DNA from: Neorhizobium lilium
Lineage (GTDB): Bacteria; Pseudomonadota; Alphaproteobacteria; Rhizobiales; Rhizobiaceae
NCBI RefSeq assembly: GCF_004053875.1
Contig: NZ_SBIP01000001.1
Span: forward strand, 186,001-250,000
Direction of reading: 5' to 3'
DNA: 64,000 nucleotides
Position numbers and translations under genes: made by a program. The notes beneath the pieces were generated by a model. The model was not told the origin of the DNA. It worked only from the letters and a program-made list of their open reading frames with translations, and made no database searches. Below, one piece after another: positions 51,217 through 60,707 of this stretch (position 1 is the first letter of the stretch; the number at the start of each line of letters is the position of its first letter).

Positions 51217-52647
51217 ATGATAGAGGGACCAGTACGGATGGACCAAGACATCGGGGCAAAGCCCTCCCGCGTCGCCACAGTGATGACAACCATCCGGCAG
51301 CGCATTGCCGCCCGCAATCTGACGCCGGGCGCCAAGCTGCCATCCGTTCGGGCGCTGGCGGCCAGCCTGAAAGTGTCCACCTCGACCGTGGTGGATGCCT
51401 ATGAACGACTCGTCGCGGAGGGCATCATCCTCTCGCGGCCCGGTTCCGGTTTCTATGTCGCAAGTCAGGCTGCCCCGTTTACGCTTGCGGAAGTGGGGCC
51501 ACGGCTCGACCGCGAAATCGATCCGTTCTGGATCTCCCGCCAATCTCTGGAAGCAGACGACGAAGGCTTGAAGCCAGGTTGCGGTTGGCTGCCGCCATCC
51601 TGGCTTCCGGAAGAGAGCCTGCGGCGCGGCATGCGGGCGCTGTCTCGTACGGACGGTGCGGTCCTGGCAGGCTATGGTTCGCCGCTCGGTTTTCCGCCGC
51701 TCCGGCAACTCGTGGCGCGACGGATGGCGGAACATGGCATAGAGGCCTTGCCCAACCAGATCGTGCTGACCGAATCCGGTATCCAGGCGATCGACCTTCT
51801 CTGCCGCTTCCTGCTGGAGCCGGGCGACACGGTGCTGGTCGACGATCCCTGCTACTTCAATTTTCACGCACTGCTGAAGGCCCATAGGGCAAAGGTGGTG
51901 GGCGTGCCCTATACGCCGTCAGGCCCGGACATGGCGGTATTTGCTCAAGTGCTGACCGAGCATCGACCCCGCCTCTATGTCACCAATTCCGGCATTCACA
52001 ACCCGACCGGTGCAGTCCTCTCGCCCGTTGTGGCCCACAGGGTGCTGAAGCTCGCCGAGGCACACGACCTGACCATCATCGAAGACGATATCTTTGCGGA
52101 CTTCGAACATGCAGCCGCCCCGCGTCTCGCCGCCTATGACGGGCTGGACAGGGTCATCCATATCGGCAGCTTCTCGAAGACGCTGTCTGCCTCGGCCCGT
52201 TGCGGCTTCATAGCCGTGCGGCCCGATTGGATCGGCGGCCTGACGGACCTGAAGATCGCGACCAGCTTTGGCGGCGGGCGCCTCGCAGCTCAATTGGTGT
52301 TCAACGTTCTGAGCGAGGGCAGTTACCGGAAATATCTGGAGGCGCTGCGCGCACGCCTCGCCCGCGCAATGGCGGAAGTCTCGGCCCAACTGAAGGATCT
52401 CGGGATCACGCCTTGGCTGGAGCCGCAGGCGGGCATGTTTCTCTGGTGCCAGCTGCCCGATGGGGTGGACGCAGCGGATATGGCCCGCTTCGCGCTGGAA
52501 CGAGGGATCGTGCTCGCTCCTGGAAACGCGTTCAGCCTGTCACAAACGGCGACTGGCTTCATGCGCTTCAACGTGGCGCAAACGCTTGCGCCACCCATAT
52601 TCGATGTGCTCCGCGAAGCGCTGAAACAAAGCGCCAGGCAGCCGTAA
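51217..52647 (+). CDS. MocR-type transcriptional regulator (GntR HTH fused to aminotransferase domain)
   Basis: 476 residues. The GntR winged helix spans about residues 20-85 (KLPSVRALAASLKVSTSTVV, YERLVAEGIILSRPGSGFYV), then a class I aminotransferase domain (about 115-470) with the PLP lysine in GSFSKTLSASARCGF (about residue 325) and NPTGAVLSP. PLP or a PLP-amino-acid adduct is the usual signal. Start ATG 51217; ATG 51238 (MDQDIGAKPS) is an alternative. TACGG motifs at about 51196 and 51233 flank the divergent promoter and may be half-sites. Confidence 0.92.
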   Translation: MIEGPVRMDQDIGAKPSRVATVMTTIRQRIAARNLTPGAKLPSVRALAASLKVSTSTVVDAYERLVAEGIILSRPGSGFYVASQAAPFTLAEVGPRLDREIDPFWISRQSLEADDEGLKPGCGWLPPSWLPEESLRRGMRALSRTDGAVLAGYGSPLGFPPLRQLVARRMAEHGIEALPNQIVLTESGIQAIDLLCRFLLEPGDTVLVDDPCYFNFHALLKAHRAKVVGVPYTPSGPDMAVFAQVLTEHRPRLYVTNSGIHNPTGAVLSPVVAHRVLKLAEAHDLTIIEDDIFADFEHAAAPRLAAYDGLDRVIHIGSFSKTLSASARCGFIAVRPDWIGGLTDLKIATSFGGGRLAAQLVFNVLSEGSYRKYLEALRARLARAMAEVSAQLKDLGITPWLEPQAGMFLWCQLPDGVDAADMARFALERGIVLAPGNAFSLSQTATGFMRFNVAQTLAPPIFDVLREALKQSARQP

Positions 52648-52702
52648 ACCTCAAGGTTGGTCGGCCGGTTGCGCGAGGCAAACCCGCCAGCCTGCCCACA
52701 AC

Positions 52703-53833
52703 TTAAGGATTGGCAACGAAGCGTTCCGGCCGGAACGGCGCCAGCATGGGATGCCGTTGGCCACTTGCGATTTCATAAGCCAGTAACTCCCCAGCGATGA
52801 GGCCGAGCGTTGCGCCGGAATGACTGAAAGCAACAAAATAGCCGGAAATCGCCTGCAATTCGCCGAAAACCGGATCGCCGTCGCCCGGGATTGGCTTTCG
52901 CCCGACACCATAGCTCGCCAGCTCCAGCTTCGGGTTTCCTTCCAGCACCTTGGACGCTTCGATCAACAGCCCTTCCACTGTTTCTGGCTTGACCCCATAA
53001 CTGCCATCGGCTCGATGTTCGACTTCCTCCTCCGACCAGGCTGCATCCAATGCCAGCGTGTTTCCAGGGCCAGGCCGCACCGCAACACGCGGCGTATTCA
53101 GCACAGCCTTGAGCGGCAGCTCGATCGGCTTTGTCGTAACCAGCAGCGACACCGGCGTACCGTCGTCGATCGTTTGACCCGCCTCCGCAGCCATCTTTGG
53201 AACTGAGGGGCCGGTTGCAAGAAGAACCGCGTCGGCAAGCAAGCGGGAGCCATTTGCCGTTTCCGCGCCTGTGGCTCGCCCTGCCTCAACTATAACCCTT
53301 GCAGCGCCTGCGTCTGTCACCAGGACACCGCCAAGAGCCAGGAATTCACTCAGCAGAACCTTGATGAGGGAAGGAAGATCAACCCAACCTTCTCCCGGAT
53401 TGAAGATCGCGCCCTGCGGCGTGATGGTGCTCGCGTCGATCCCGGGTGTTGCGGCGGGAACCTTGTCTGCCGGCAGATGAAGCGCGTCGTAGGCCAGGGA
53501 GACTTCATGCTCGTAGGCGGCCTCAATTTCGTTGGAAGCATCGTCCGCGTCCCAGGTCAGTCCGCCTTTGAAGGAAAGCCAATCTACCTGCCCAATCCGC
53601 GCGGCCAGGCTGCGATACCGATCGATCCCGGCCATGCGCAGACGATGGTAGGCGTCCGAGCGCATGCGGGAAGAATTGAGCCAGGAGAGAGAACGTCCAG
53701 AGGCGCCGTTTGCTACTGGTCCGTCGTTCAGGAGCGTCACCTTCACGCCTTTACGCGCCAGCTGGACGGCCGTAGAGACGCCAAAAATTCCGGCGCCGAT
53801 GATGACGACGGTGTTCACCTTATTCTCGTTCAT
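52703..53833 (-). CDS. FAD-dependent amino-acid oxidoreductase (DAO family)
   Basis: 376-residue DAO/DadA-type flavoprotein. FAD fold VVIIGAGIFGVSTAVQLARKG at residues 9-29, GASGRSLSWLNSSRM, and a C-terminal FSHSGATLGLIAGELLAYEI. ATG 53833 (MNENKVNTVVIIGAG) is preceded by AAAGAAAG; ATG 53848 would add MKESH. It lies downstream of a fused amino-acid permease-ATPase and binding protein on the same strand, so it likely oxidises the imported compound (a D-amino acid, N-methyl amino acid or opine-like imine donor). Convergent with the MocR gene. Confidence 0.9.
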   Translation of the reverse strand: MNENKVNTVVIIGAGIFGVSTAVQLARKGVKVTLLNDGPVANGASGRSLSWLNSSRMRSDAYHRLRMAGIDRYRSLAARIGQVDWLSFKGGLTWDADDASNEIEAAYEHEVSLAYDALHLPADKVPAATPGIDASTITPQGAIFNPGEGWVDLPSLIKVLLSEFLALGGVLVTDAGAARVIVEAGRATGAETANGSRLLADAVLLATGPSVPKMAAEAGQTIDDGTPVSLLVTTKPIELPLKAVLNTPRVAVRPGPGNTLALDAAWSEEEVEHRADGSYGVKPETVEGLLIEASKVLEGNPKLELASYGVGRKPIPGDGDPVFGELQAISGYFVAFSHSGATLGLIAGELLAYEIASGQRHPMLAPFRPERFVANP

Positions 53834-53982
53834 GTGACTTTCTTTCATGATCGTAATTTGCTGTCAGATAGTAGGAGGCAACGTTCGGCGGGGATGTGGT
53901 GAGTGGCTGCTTGGTAACAGAACCGTCCGCAGGCTAGGGAGATCTGCCAACCTGCCGCCTGGCGAACGTCCCTATTTCCTCG

Positions 53983-55500
53983 CTACAGCACCTCCGCAAG
54001 GAACCGCTTGAGCCGGGGACTCTGTGGCGCGTCGAAGATTGCGTCCGGCGGCCCGGCTTCCACCACCCTGCCCTCATCCATGAAAACCACCTGATCTGCG
54101 ACCCGACGCGCAAACCCCATCTCATGGGTGACGATAACCATTGTCATGCCTCGGCGGCCCAAATCGGCCATGAGGTTCAGCACGCCCTTGACAAGCTCCG
54201 GATCGAGAGCGCTCGTCACTTCGTCGAACAGGATGACTTCCGGCTCCATTGCCAAGGCTCGGGCAATGGCCACCCGCTGCTGCTGTCCGCCTGAGAGCCG
54301 GCTGGGCCGATAATGCGCACGCGATGCAAGTCCGACATCGTCAAGACGCGCCGATGCGAGCTTTTCTGCCACGTCTCGAGCCAAGCCTTTGATCTTCGTG
54401 AGCGACAGCATGACGTTTTCAAGTGCGGTATGGTCGGGGAACAGATTGAAATGCTGGAAAACCATGCCGACACGGCGACGCAGCGTTTCCGGCTTCATTG
54501 CCAAAATGCTTGCTCCATCGAGCAGAATATCGCCGCCCTTCGGTTCAACCAGTCGGTTCAGGCACCGCAGCAGCGTGGACTTCCCGGAACCGGATGGCCC
54601 GATGATGCAAGTCACCGTGGCAGGCGCCACCCGAAGATCGATGCCTTTAAGGACATCCAGCGGACCGTAGGCCATGTTCAGGCCCGTGACCTCGATGCTA
54701 CCGCCTTTGAAGCTTGCTTCATCTACCTTGGCGTTGGAGGCTTTTTCCAGTTCGCTGACTTCGGCAAGTCCGGATGTTACCGCAGCAGCAGAACCAGGCT
54801 TGCCCGTCCGCAGCCTGTTATCAATCGTATTGACCGCATGAGTCAGCGGCACCGTGATGAGGAGATAAAAAACCCCGGCAAGAAGAAGAGGCGAGAGGTT
54901 TCCGGTCACCACCGCCTGATCCTGACCGACCCGGAAAATCTCCCTCTCGGATGCAAGCAGGCCAAGAAAATAGACCAGGCTCGAATCCTTGACGTTGCCG
55001 ATAAACTGGTTGACCAGGGCAGGCAGAACCCGGCGCACGCCCTGCGGCACCACGATAAGCCGCATACCTTGGCCGTAGCTCATGCTGAGCGCCCGGCAGG
55101 CTTCCATCTGCCCGCGCTCGACAGCCTGAATGCCAGCCCTGAAGATTTCGCCGATATAGGCACTCGCTATCAGGCTGAGCGCAAGGATACCCAGCGGATA
55201 GGGAGATGGGCCGAACAATTCGCGTCCGATTCGGGCAAATCCCTGTCCGATCAACAGGATCGTGACGATCGCCGGCAATCCGCGAAATATATCCGTATAG
55301 ATCCGTGCCGGTATCCGGACCCAGGCCGACCTGGATATCCCCATGATCGCCAGGATCATGCCGATGACAACGCCGAGCACTGTCGAAGCGGCAGCGAGAA
55401 CAAGGGTATTCTTCAGACCGACAGCTATCATAGTCGGCAGCACTTCCCGCATCGCTTCCCAGTCGAGGAAGCTGCGGCGCAGATTTTCAAGCCATTCCAT
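53983..55500 (-). CDS. Fused polar amino-acid ABC permease-ATPase
   Basis: 505 residues in one chain. Residues about 1-235 are a HisM/GlnP-type permease (coupling loop EACRALSMSYGQGMRLIVVP), and 255-505 a HisP/GlnQ-type ATPase (Walker [14 protein letters not shown], signature [13 protein letters not shown], Walker B VILFDEVTSALDPE, His in VTHEMGF). A linker of about 35 residues joins them. Note Val instead of Pro after DE in Walker B (DEVTSALD), which occurs in some GlnQ proteins. It forms a two-gene importer with the binding protein upstream; 82 nt and a hairpin separate them. Confidence 0.94.
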   Translation of the reverse strand: MEWLENLRRSFLDWEAMREVLPTMIAVGLKNTLVLAAASTVLGVVIGMILAIMGISRSAWVRIPARIYTDIFRGLPAIVTILLIGQGFARIGRELFGPSPYPLGILALSLIASAYIGEIFRAGIQAVERGQMEACRALSMSYGQGMRLIVVPQGVRRVLPALVNQFIGNVKDSSLVYFLGLLASEREIFRVGQDQAVVTGNLSPLLLAGVFYLLITVPLTHAVNTIDNRLRTGKPGSAAAVTSGLAEVSELEKASNAKVDEASFKGGSIEVTGLNMAYGPLDVLKGIDLRVAPATVTCIIGPSGSGKSTLLRCLNRLVEPKGGDILLDGASILAMKPETLRRRVGMVFQHFNLFPDHTALENVMLSLTKIKGLARDVAEKLASARLDDVGLASRAHYRPSRLSGGQQQRVAIARALAMEPEVILFDEVTSALDPELVKGVLNLMADLGRRGMTMVIVTHEMGFARRVADQVVFMDEGRVVEAGPPDAIFDAPQSPRLKRFLAEVL

Positions 55501-55522
55501 ACATCACCCTTCCCGGAATATC

Positions 55523-55553
55523 GACCGGCGGGCCGAACGAGGCTCCGCCGGTC
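55523..55553. other. Intercistronic hairpin after amino-acid binding-protein gene
   Basis: GACCGGCGG (55523-55531) and CCGCCGGTC (55545-55553) are a perfect 9-bp stem with a 13-nt loop, between the binding-protein stop and the fused permease-ATPase start. No T-run follows on the transcribed strand. Confidence 0.5.
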
Positions 55554-55582
55554 TGTTCAGGACCGCGCCTTGAGTGTTGTGA

Positions 55583-56416
55583 TCACTTCTTCGGAAGGTA
55601 TGCCTCGGGCATTGGCGAGAAGGGGAACCACTTCTCGTAGAGAGTTTTCCAGGTTCCATCCTGCATCGCCTCATGCAACGCTTTGTTCAGCGCCTGCTTG
55701 AACGCGTCATTGCCCTTGCGGATGACAAAACCGGCAGGAGCATCGAAACTTGGGATGTTCACGGTGATCTTGAGCTTGGGATAGCGTGTGGAATAGTCCT
55801 TTGCCGCCTCGTAGTCGAGGAAGTGGGCATCGACCGTGCCATTGTTGACTGCTGCCACTGCCGAATTGTTGTCAGGAAATTTGACCAAGTCGGCACCGGT
55901 GAAATTTTTCGTCGCGTAGATCTCCTGCAGGGTCCCTTGCACGACGCCCAGACGTTTGCCCTTGAGCGAGGCAGCGTCAGTGATGGCTGCATCCGAAGTC
56001 AGGACCGAAAGGTATCCCGCCAGATAGCCATCCGAGAAATCGATCGTCTTCTTGCGGGCGTCCGTCGTGCCGATCGCGGCAACCGCTACGTCAAACCGGC
56101 CGTTGGCGACGGATGGCATGAGGGCGGAAAACTCCTGCCCCGTGAAGATCACATGCTCCTTGTCAAAACCGATGCGTCCAGCGACGTTCAGGAACAGTTC
56201 GATATCGAAGCCGGTGAACTGGCCGTCTGCAGTGGTGAAGGTATAGGGCTTGGCATCGCCCATCGTGCCGACACTGACTGTTGCCGGATCGATGAGATTG
56301 TAGGGATTATCCGCGGCGACCACGGCTCCGGCCGCAGAACCCGCTATTGTCAGAGCCAATGTCAGCGCCTGTGCGCGGACCCGGCTGAAGAGGAAGGAGG
56401 CGATTGCTGATGTCAT
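55583..56416 (-). CDS. Amino-acid ABC transporter binding protein
   Basis: 277-residue periplasmic family-3 binding protein. Signal peptide about residues 1-34 ([20 protein letters not shown], cleaved before [16 protein letters not shown]). Family features: [40 protein letters not shown] and [20 protein letters not shown]. The ATG at 56416 ([14 protein letters not shown]) is preceded by GGAGA; longer readings upstream have no ribosome site. First gene of the importer/FAD-oxidoreductase unit, divergent from a LacI regulator with tandem palindromic operators between. Confidence 0.94.
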   Translation of the reverse strand: MTSAIASFLFSRVRAQALTLALTIAGSAAGAVVAADNPYNLIDPATVSVGTMGDAKPYTFTTADGQFTGFDIELFLNVAGRIGFDKEHVIFTGQEFSALMPSVANGRFDVAVAAIGTTDARKKTIDFSDGYLAGYLSVLTSDAAITDAASLKGKRLGVVQGTLQEIYATKNFTGADLVKFPDNNSAVAAVNNGTVDAHFLDYEAAKDYSTRYPKLKITVNIPSFDAPAGFVIRKGNDAFKQALNKALHEAMQDGTWKTLYEKWFPFSPMPEAYLPKK

Positions 56417-56545
56417 TGTCCATGTTCTCCGCTCTGTTGATTTTTGGCAGTGCTGATCCCGCCTTCCATGTGGCAGCGAACAGTCAGGACACGATGCAAC
56501 TTCCATCCAGCCGAGAACTGCAAGACCACAGCGAAGGTTCTTATT

Positions 56546-56578
56546 GAGACCGGTCTCTTTTGCAATGAGACCGGTCTC
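56546..56578. promoter_or_regulatory. Two tandem GAGACCGGTCTC palindromes (LacI-type operators)
   Basis: The perfect 12-bp palindrome GAGACCGGTCTC occurs at 56546-56557 and again at 56567-56578, 21 bp apart centre to centre (two helical turns). The flanks are also similar (TTGA/AATGA before, TCTTTTG/TCTTGTTG after). The central CG matches LacI-family operators. They lie 130-162 nt upstream of the binding-protein ATG and 131-163 nt upstream of the LacI gene. Confidence 0.8.
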
Positions 56579-56708
56579 TTGTTGACAATTGTTAGCTAGT
56601 GGTAGAGTGGACGTCAATAGGCTTGCAGCTAAATGACACTGGCTTGTCATGCCATGCTTCCAGCCTTGACTGCTTGACGCTTCGTGGAATTGTCTCCAAC
56701 GGTCCCTC

Positions 56709-57779
56709 ATGGAACATATTCAGCCCAAAAAAGACTCTGTTACCGTGACGGATGTGGCGCGGGAGGCTGGCGTCGCCAAAGCAACAGCAGCGCGAGTCCT
56801 CGGCGGCTACGGCATTGTCAGCGATCGTATCCGCACGAAGGTATTGGCGGCCGCGGAAAAACTTGACTACCGGCCAAACGAACTGGCGCGCAGCATGACC
56901 ACCGGACGCTCCGGAACCATCGGAGTGATCGTAGGCGACATCGAAAATCCTTTCTTCAGTTCGGCTGTCCGGGGCATTACCGATGCGGCGCGGGCCAGCG
57001 GCTTCACGGTCATCCTGATGAACTCCAGCGAGGATGTGGAGGCCGAGAAATCCGCCATCAAGACTCTGATGGCAAAGCGGGTCGATGGCCTGATCGTCAC
57101 ACCTGCCCAGGCGAGCGAATACCTGCACCTCGAAGAGGTGAGGCGCACCGGCCGGCCGATCGTGCTTCTTGATCGAGCCGTCCCCGAACTTAATGTGGAC
57201 AGCGTCACTACCGACGATCGTGATGCTGCATGTGCTGCAACCAGGCTCCTGATCGACAATGGGCATAGGGCGCTCGCTTTCGTGACTGCCTGCGACACAC
57301 CGGATCATCGGTTTCAAAGCCTTCAAGACATCCATACCAGCTCGGTCAAAGAACGAATTCAGGGGTTCTTCGACGCCTGCCGAGCAACGGATATCCAAGA
57401 TCCGGAGCGGTTGATCCAAGTCGGCGCTCTTGGCGCTTCACGCACTCGCGCTCTTGCCCGCGAGCTTCTTTCGACAAGCGCCCACCCAAGCGCCATCCTG
57501 GCATCTGACAGCATGATTGCGCTGGAGATCTTCAAGGTCGCTCGTGAACTTGCCCTCCGTATCCCTGAGGATCTGTCGCTCATTACCTTCCACGATGCGG
57601 ATTGGACAAGCGTGACAGCGCCTCCGCTGACCGTTATCGATCAGCCCGTCTACAAGCTTGGTGAGACGGTGACAAAGCTACTTCTTGAAAGATTGGGGGG
57701 CCTTGTTTCAGACCCGAGGCGCGTCATCCTGCCGACGTCGATAATCGAACGGCAATCGGTATATCAGCGAGAGCTATAA
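56709..57779 (+). CDS. LacI-family transcriptional regulator
   Basis: 356 residues: helix-turn-helix and hinge ([40 protein letters not shown]) then a periplasmic-binding-like ligand domain with [23 protein letters not shown] 56709 ([13 protein letters not shown]). Divergent from an amino-acid-type binding protein; the tandem operators between them make this its most likely target and suggest autoregulation. A LacI regulator for an amino-acid-type importer is uncommon, so the ligand may be a sugar-conjugated amine such as an opine or Amadori compound (inference). Confidence 0.93.
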   Translation: MEHIQPKKDSVTVTDVAREAGVAKATAARVLGGYGIVSDRIRTKVLAAAEKLDYRPNELARSMTTGRSGTIGVIVGDIENPFFSSAVRGITDAARASGFTVILMNSSEDVEAEKSAIKTLMAKRVDGLIVTPAQASEYLHLEEVRRTGRPIVLLDRAVPELNVDSVTTDDRDAACAATRLLIDNGHRALAFVTACDTPDHRFQSLQDIHTSSVKERIQGFFDACRATDIQDPERLIQVGALGASRTRALARELLSTSAHPSAILASDSMIALEIFKVARELALRIPEDLSLITFHDADWTSVTAPPLTVIDQPVYKLGETVTKLLLERLGGLVSDPRRVILPTSIIERQSVYQREL

Positions 57780-57991
57780 CAGCTGCAACCACATAAACTG
57801 GCGGTGAAAATGCCCAAGACGGCAGAGCCGAACCCTCCAGCATCGTCACAGACTCATCAGAATCGGGGGAAGAGTGCAAGAATGTTCGCTAAACAAGGCA
57901 AACACCTGCATCCTTACGGTTGATAAAGATGCGCTGCCGCTATAGTTTCTCCTTCCCAACGACGACAAACGACATAGGGAAAAGGGATCTC

Positions 57992-58195
57992 ATGCCTACC
58001 GGTACGGTTAAATTCTTCAACGACGACAAGGGCTTCGGCTTCATCACGCCAGAAAACGGCGGACAAGACGTTTTTGTTCACGTGTCTGCTTTGCAGCGCG
58101 GCGGTTCGCTCCGCGAAGGCGATAAGGTCAGCTTCGAAGTCGGGCAGGACCGCAAGACGGGGAAATCGAAGGCTGAGAACGTCTCGGTTCTCTAG
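57992..58195 (+). CDS. Cold-shock-domain protein
   Basis: 67-residue single-domain nucleic-acid-binding protein (OB fold). RNP1 KGFGFI and RNP2 VFVHVSALQ are intact, with the CspA-like start [20 protein letters not shown]. The ATG at 57992 is preceded by AAAAGGGAT; an upstream in-frame ATG at 57929 adds a non-homologous extension and is rejected. A long leader of about 200 nt separates it from the LacI gene, as common for csp genes with RNA-level control. A hairpin lies 15 nt after the stop. Confidence 0.95.
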   Translation: MPTGTVKFFNDDKGFGFITPENGGQDVFVHVSALQRGGSLREGDKVSFEVGQDRKTGKSKAENVSVL

Positions 58196-58522
58196 TAACG
58201 ATTGACGATTTCCCAGCCTGCTCTTGGGTGGGCTGGGATCGTAACCACAAATACGCGCCCGCTAAGGGCAACATTATCGAGTTTGTTGCAGCCGTTTGAG
58301 ATCTGCCGCTGATTGTGTAGCTTTGACTCCGGCCGGCTGTATGCCAACACCGGGCCTCCTATGCGGAGCCGCCCCACCCAACTCCCCAATATGTGCTGCA
58401 GCTTTTCTGTCTTCGGCGGAACGCTTTAGCAAATTGTGCCGCGTTGCGACCCTTATTCGGAGCTTTGTTTCTTCTGCCCGGCGTTCCCCTGTGGCTCAAT
58501 AGGGTCTTTGGGAGAAGCCACA
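58196..58522. other. Intergenic region between csp and sfnB-like genes
   Basis: 327 nt without a supportable gene. It contains the hairpin at 58211-58238 and, before the downstream ATG, GGGAGAAGCC as ribosome site. An in-frame upstream extension of the sfnB-like reading exists but carries Cys-rich sequence without similarity. Confidence 0.5.
58211..58238. terminator. Hairpin after the cold-shock gene
   Basis: TCCCAGCC (58211-58218) and GGCTGGGA (58231-58238) form an 8-bp stem; ACGAT before and TCGT after extend it with a small bulge. It lies 15 nt beyond the csp stop codon. There is no T-run, so it may be a weak or Rho-assisted terminator. Confidence 0.5.
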
Positions 58523-59740
58523 ATGAGCAGGGTCGTCCGTTTGGCAGGAAGCATCAAGCCGGTCGCAGCTTATTTGGCGACCGAAGACGAAGCGTTGAGT
58601 GCGGCCAAGGCGCTCTCGATGCAGATTGCCGAAGGCGCTAGCCTGCGTGACCGCGAGCGCATCCTGCCTCATCATGAGATGGAGCTAGTGGCGCAGTCAG
58701 GATTGCTTGGCATCACCGTGCCTTCCGACTATGGGGGCACGGATATTTCCAACCCCTTTCTCGCCGAAGTGATTGCCATCCTGTCCGAGGGGGACAGTTC
58801 GATCGGCCAGATCCCTCAGAACCACTTCTACATCCTCGAAGTCTTGCGGCTTGGAGGCACGGAAGAGCAGAAGCGGTATTTCTTTTCGCGAGCGCTTGCC
58901 GGCGAACACTTCGCCAATGCCCTTGCTGAAACCGGCACCAAGGCTGCAGGCGAAATCGAGACACGTCTCGTACCGGATGGCGCCGGCTACCGCATCACCG
59001 GCCGGAAATATTATTCGACCGGCGCATTGTTCTGCGACTGGGTCGCCATCTTCGCCCTCGACCCGCAGAACCGCATGGTCATGGCGATCGTGCCGCGCAA
59101 CTCCCAGGGCATGACGATCGTCGACGACTGGGCGGGCTTCGGGCAGCGCACCACGGCCAGCGGCACCGTAACGATCGACAACATCTATGTGACTGCCGAT
59201 TGCGTCATCGGTCATGACCAGGTTTTCGAACGGCCGGCCACCCTCGGCTCGCTCGGGCAGCTTCTGCACGCGGCCGTCGATCTCGGCATCGCACGCGCTG
59301 CCTTTGCCGACATGGTGCAATTCGTCCGCACTCGATCGCGTGGTCACCGCCACCTCGGCATAGAGAATGCCAGCGACGACCCCTTGACCATTGCCCGCAC
59401 CGGGTCACTCGCCGTCAAGATCGAGGCCGCCAGCGCTATGCTGGAACGGGCAGGCCGCAAGATCGACATGGCCCAGGTAAGTCCGTCTATGGAAGCGGCT
59501 GCGGAAGCCTCGCTCGCCGTTGCTGCCACGAAGGTGCTGACGACGGAAGCAGCGATCGAGACAACCAACGCGCTATTCGAGCTTGCAGGAACCTCATCGA
59601 CCGATGAAAAACTGAACCTTGACCGCCATTGGCGCAATGCCAGGACGCATACAGTCCATGATCCGGTCCGCTGGAAGCATTATGCGCTCGGCGACTTCTA
59701 CCTCAACGGTAAGATGCCGCCGCCGAGCGGAATCTTCTAG
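58523..59740 (+). CDS. sfnB: SfnB-family sulfur-acquisition oxidoreductase (acyl-CoA dehydrogenase fold)
   Basis: 405 residues, an acyl-CoA-dehydrogenase-like flavoprotein of the SfnB group linked to use of organosulfur compounds (sulfones, sulfonates) under sulfur limitation. SfnB-type features: RLAGSIKPV at the N-terminus, LLGITVPSDYGGTDISN, the signature IGQIPQNHFYILEVLRLGGT and ANALAETGTKAAGEI. The C-terminal FELAGTSSTDEKLNLDRHWR is the usual helical-domain end. ATG 58523 follows GGGAGAAGCC. No transporter or monooxygenase partner lies next to it; it stands alone. Confidence 0.9.
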   Translation: MSRVVRLAGSIKPVAAYLATEDEALSAAKALSMQIAEGASLRDRERILPHHEMELVAQSGLLGITVPSDYGGTDISNPFLAEVIAILSEGDSSIGQIPQNHFYILEVLRLGGTEEQKRYFFSRALAGEHFANALAETGTKAAGEIETRLVPDGAGYRITGRKYYSTGALFCDWVAIFALDPQNRMVMAIVPRNSQGMTIVDDWAGFGQRTTASGTVTIDNIYVTADCVIGHDQVFERPATLGSLGQLLHAAVDLGIARAAFADMVQFVRTRSRGHRHLGIENASDDPLTIARTGSLAVKIEAASAMLERAGRKIDMAQVSPSMEAAAEASLAVAATKVLTTEAAIETTNALFELAGTSSTDEKLNLDRHWRNARTHTVHDPVRWKHYALGDFYLNGKMPPPSGIF

Positions 59741-59772
59741 AACGAGCGCATTTCCATGATCGTTCAGCGATC

Positions 59773-60498
59773 TTATTCCGCCGGCACGGAACCGACGATC
59801 TGCCCGCTCGGTTCGGTGCTGAGCCACCGGTAGGCCACCCCGCCGAGGATCCCGCCAGCGATGGGCGCCAGCCAGAAAAGCCAGAGCTGCTGTAAGGCCC
59901 ATCCTCCAGCAAACACAGCCACGCCAGTGCTGCGTGCCGGGTTGACCGAGGTGTTCGTCACATCGATGCTGATCAGGTGGATGAGGGTCAGTCCAAGGCC
60001 GATGGCCAGCGGCGCGAAGCCTGCAGGCGCCTTGCCGTGTGTGGCGCCCATGATGATGAACAGGAAGATGGCTGTCAGCACGAATTCGGCCAACAGGCAT
60101 GCAAACATCGAATACTGGCCCGGCGAATGTTCACCATAGCCGTTCGACGCAAAACCTCCGGCAACATCAAAACCTGCTTTGCCGCTGGCGATAGCGTACA
60201 GGACGGCTCCGCCGATTAATCCACCGACGACCTGCGCAACGACATAAGGAACGATCTGATTGCTTGGAAAACGTCCTCCCGCTGCCAGACCTACCGTAAC
60301 GGCAGGATTGAGATGGCAGCCCGAAATATGACCGATAGCATAAGCCATGGTGACAACCGTCAAGCCGAAGGCAAGTGAAACACCAAGGTAGCCGATACCC
60401 ACGTTCGGCAAACCAGCCGCGATGACTGCGCTGCCGCAGCCGCCGAAGGTAAGCCAAAATGTGCCTATCGCCTCTGCCGAATATTTCTTTATGCTCAT
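59773..60498 (-). CDS. aqpZ: Aquaporin Z
   Basis: Inner-membrane water channel, 241 residues with six membrane segments and two half-helices carrying [12 protein letters not shown] (about residue 63) and SVNPARSTG (about 187), the second followed by the pore Arg of AqpZ. N-terminus [23 protein letters not shown] 60498 is preceded by AAAAGGGG. Convergent with the sfnB-like gene (32 nt between stops) and divergent from the GGDEF gene. Confidence 0.95.
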   Translation of the reverse strand: MSIKKYSAEAIGTFWLTFGGCGSAVIAAGLPNVGIGYLGVSLAFGLTVVTMAYAIGHISGCHLNPAVTVGLAAGGRFPSNQIVPYVVAQVVGGLIGGAVLYAIASGKAGFDVAGGFASNGYGEHSPGQYSMFACLLAEFVLTAIFLFIIMGATHGKAPAGFAPLAIGLGLTLIHLISIDVTNTSVNPARSTGVAVFAGGWALQQLWLFWLAPIAGGILGGVAYRWLSTEPSGQIVGSVPAE

Positions 60499-60707
60499 AG
60501 ATATAGCCCCTTTTAAAACGTCGGTCCCCAATGACGGACGTTCCGTTTCATACCTTCCAAAGATTGCCTGAAGCATATCGCAGGCGCTCGACTTGAGACG
60601 CTTGCGCTAATCCATTTTGCACATCGATAAAATGCGTGGGAAAAAATTCAACGCATGCTTAGTGCCGTACTTTTACCTCCTGCTGCGCCATCGAGGATCA
60701 ATGCAGC

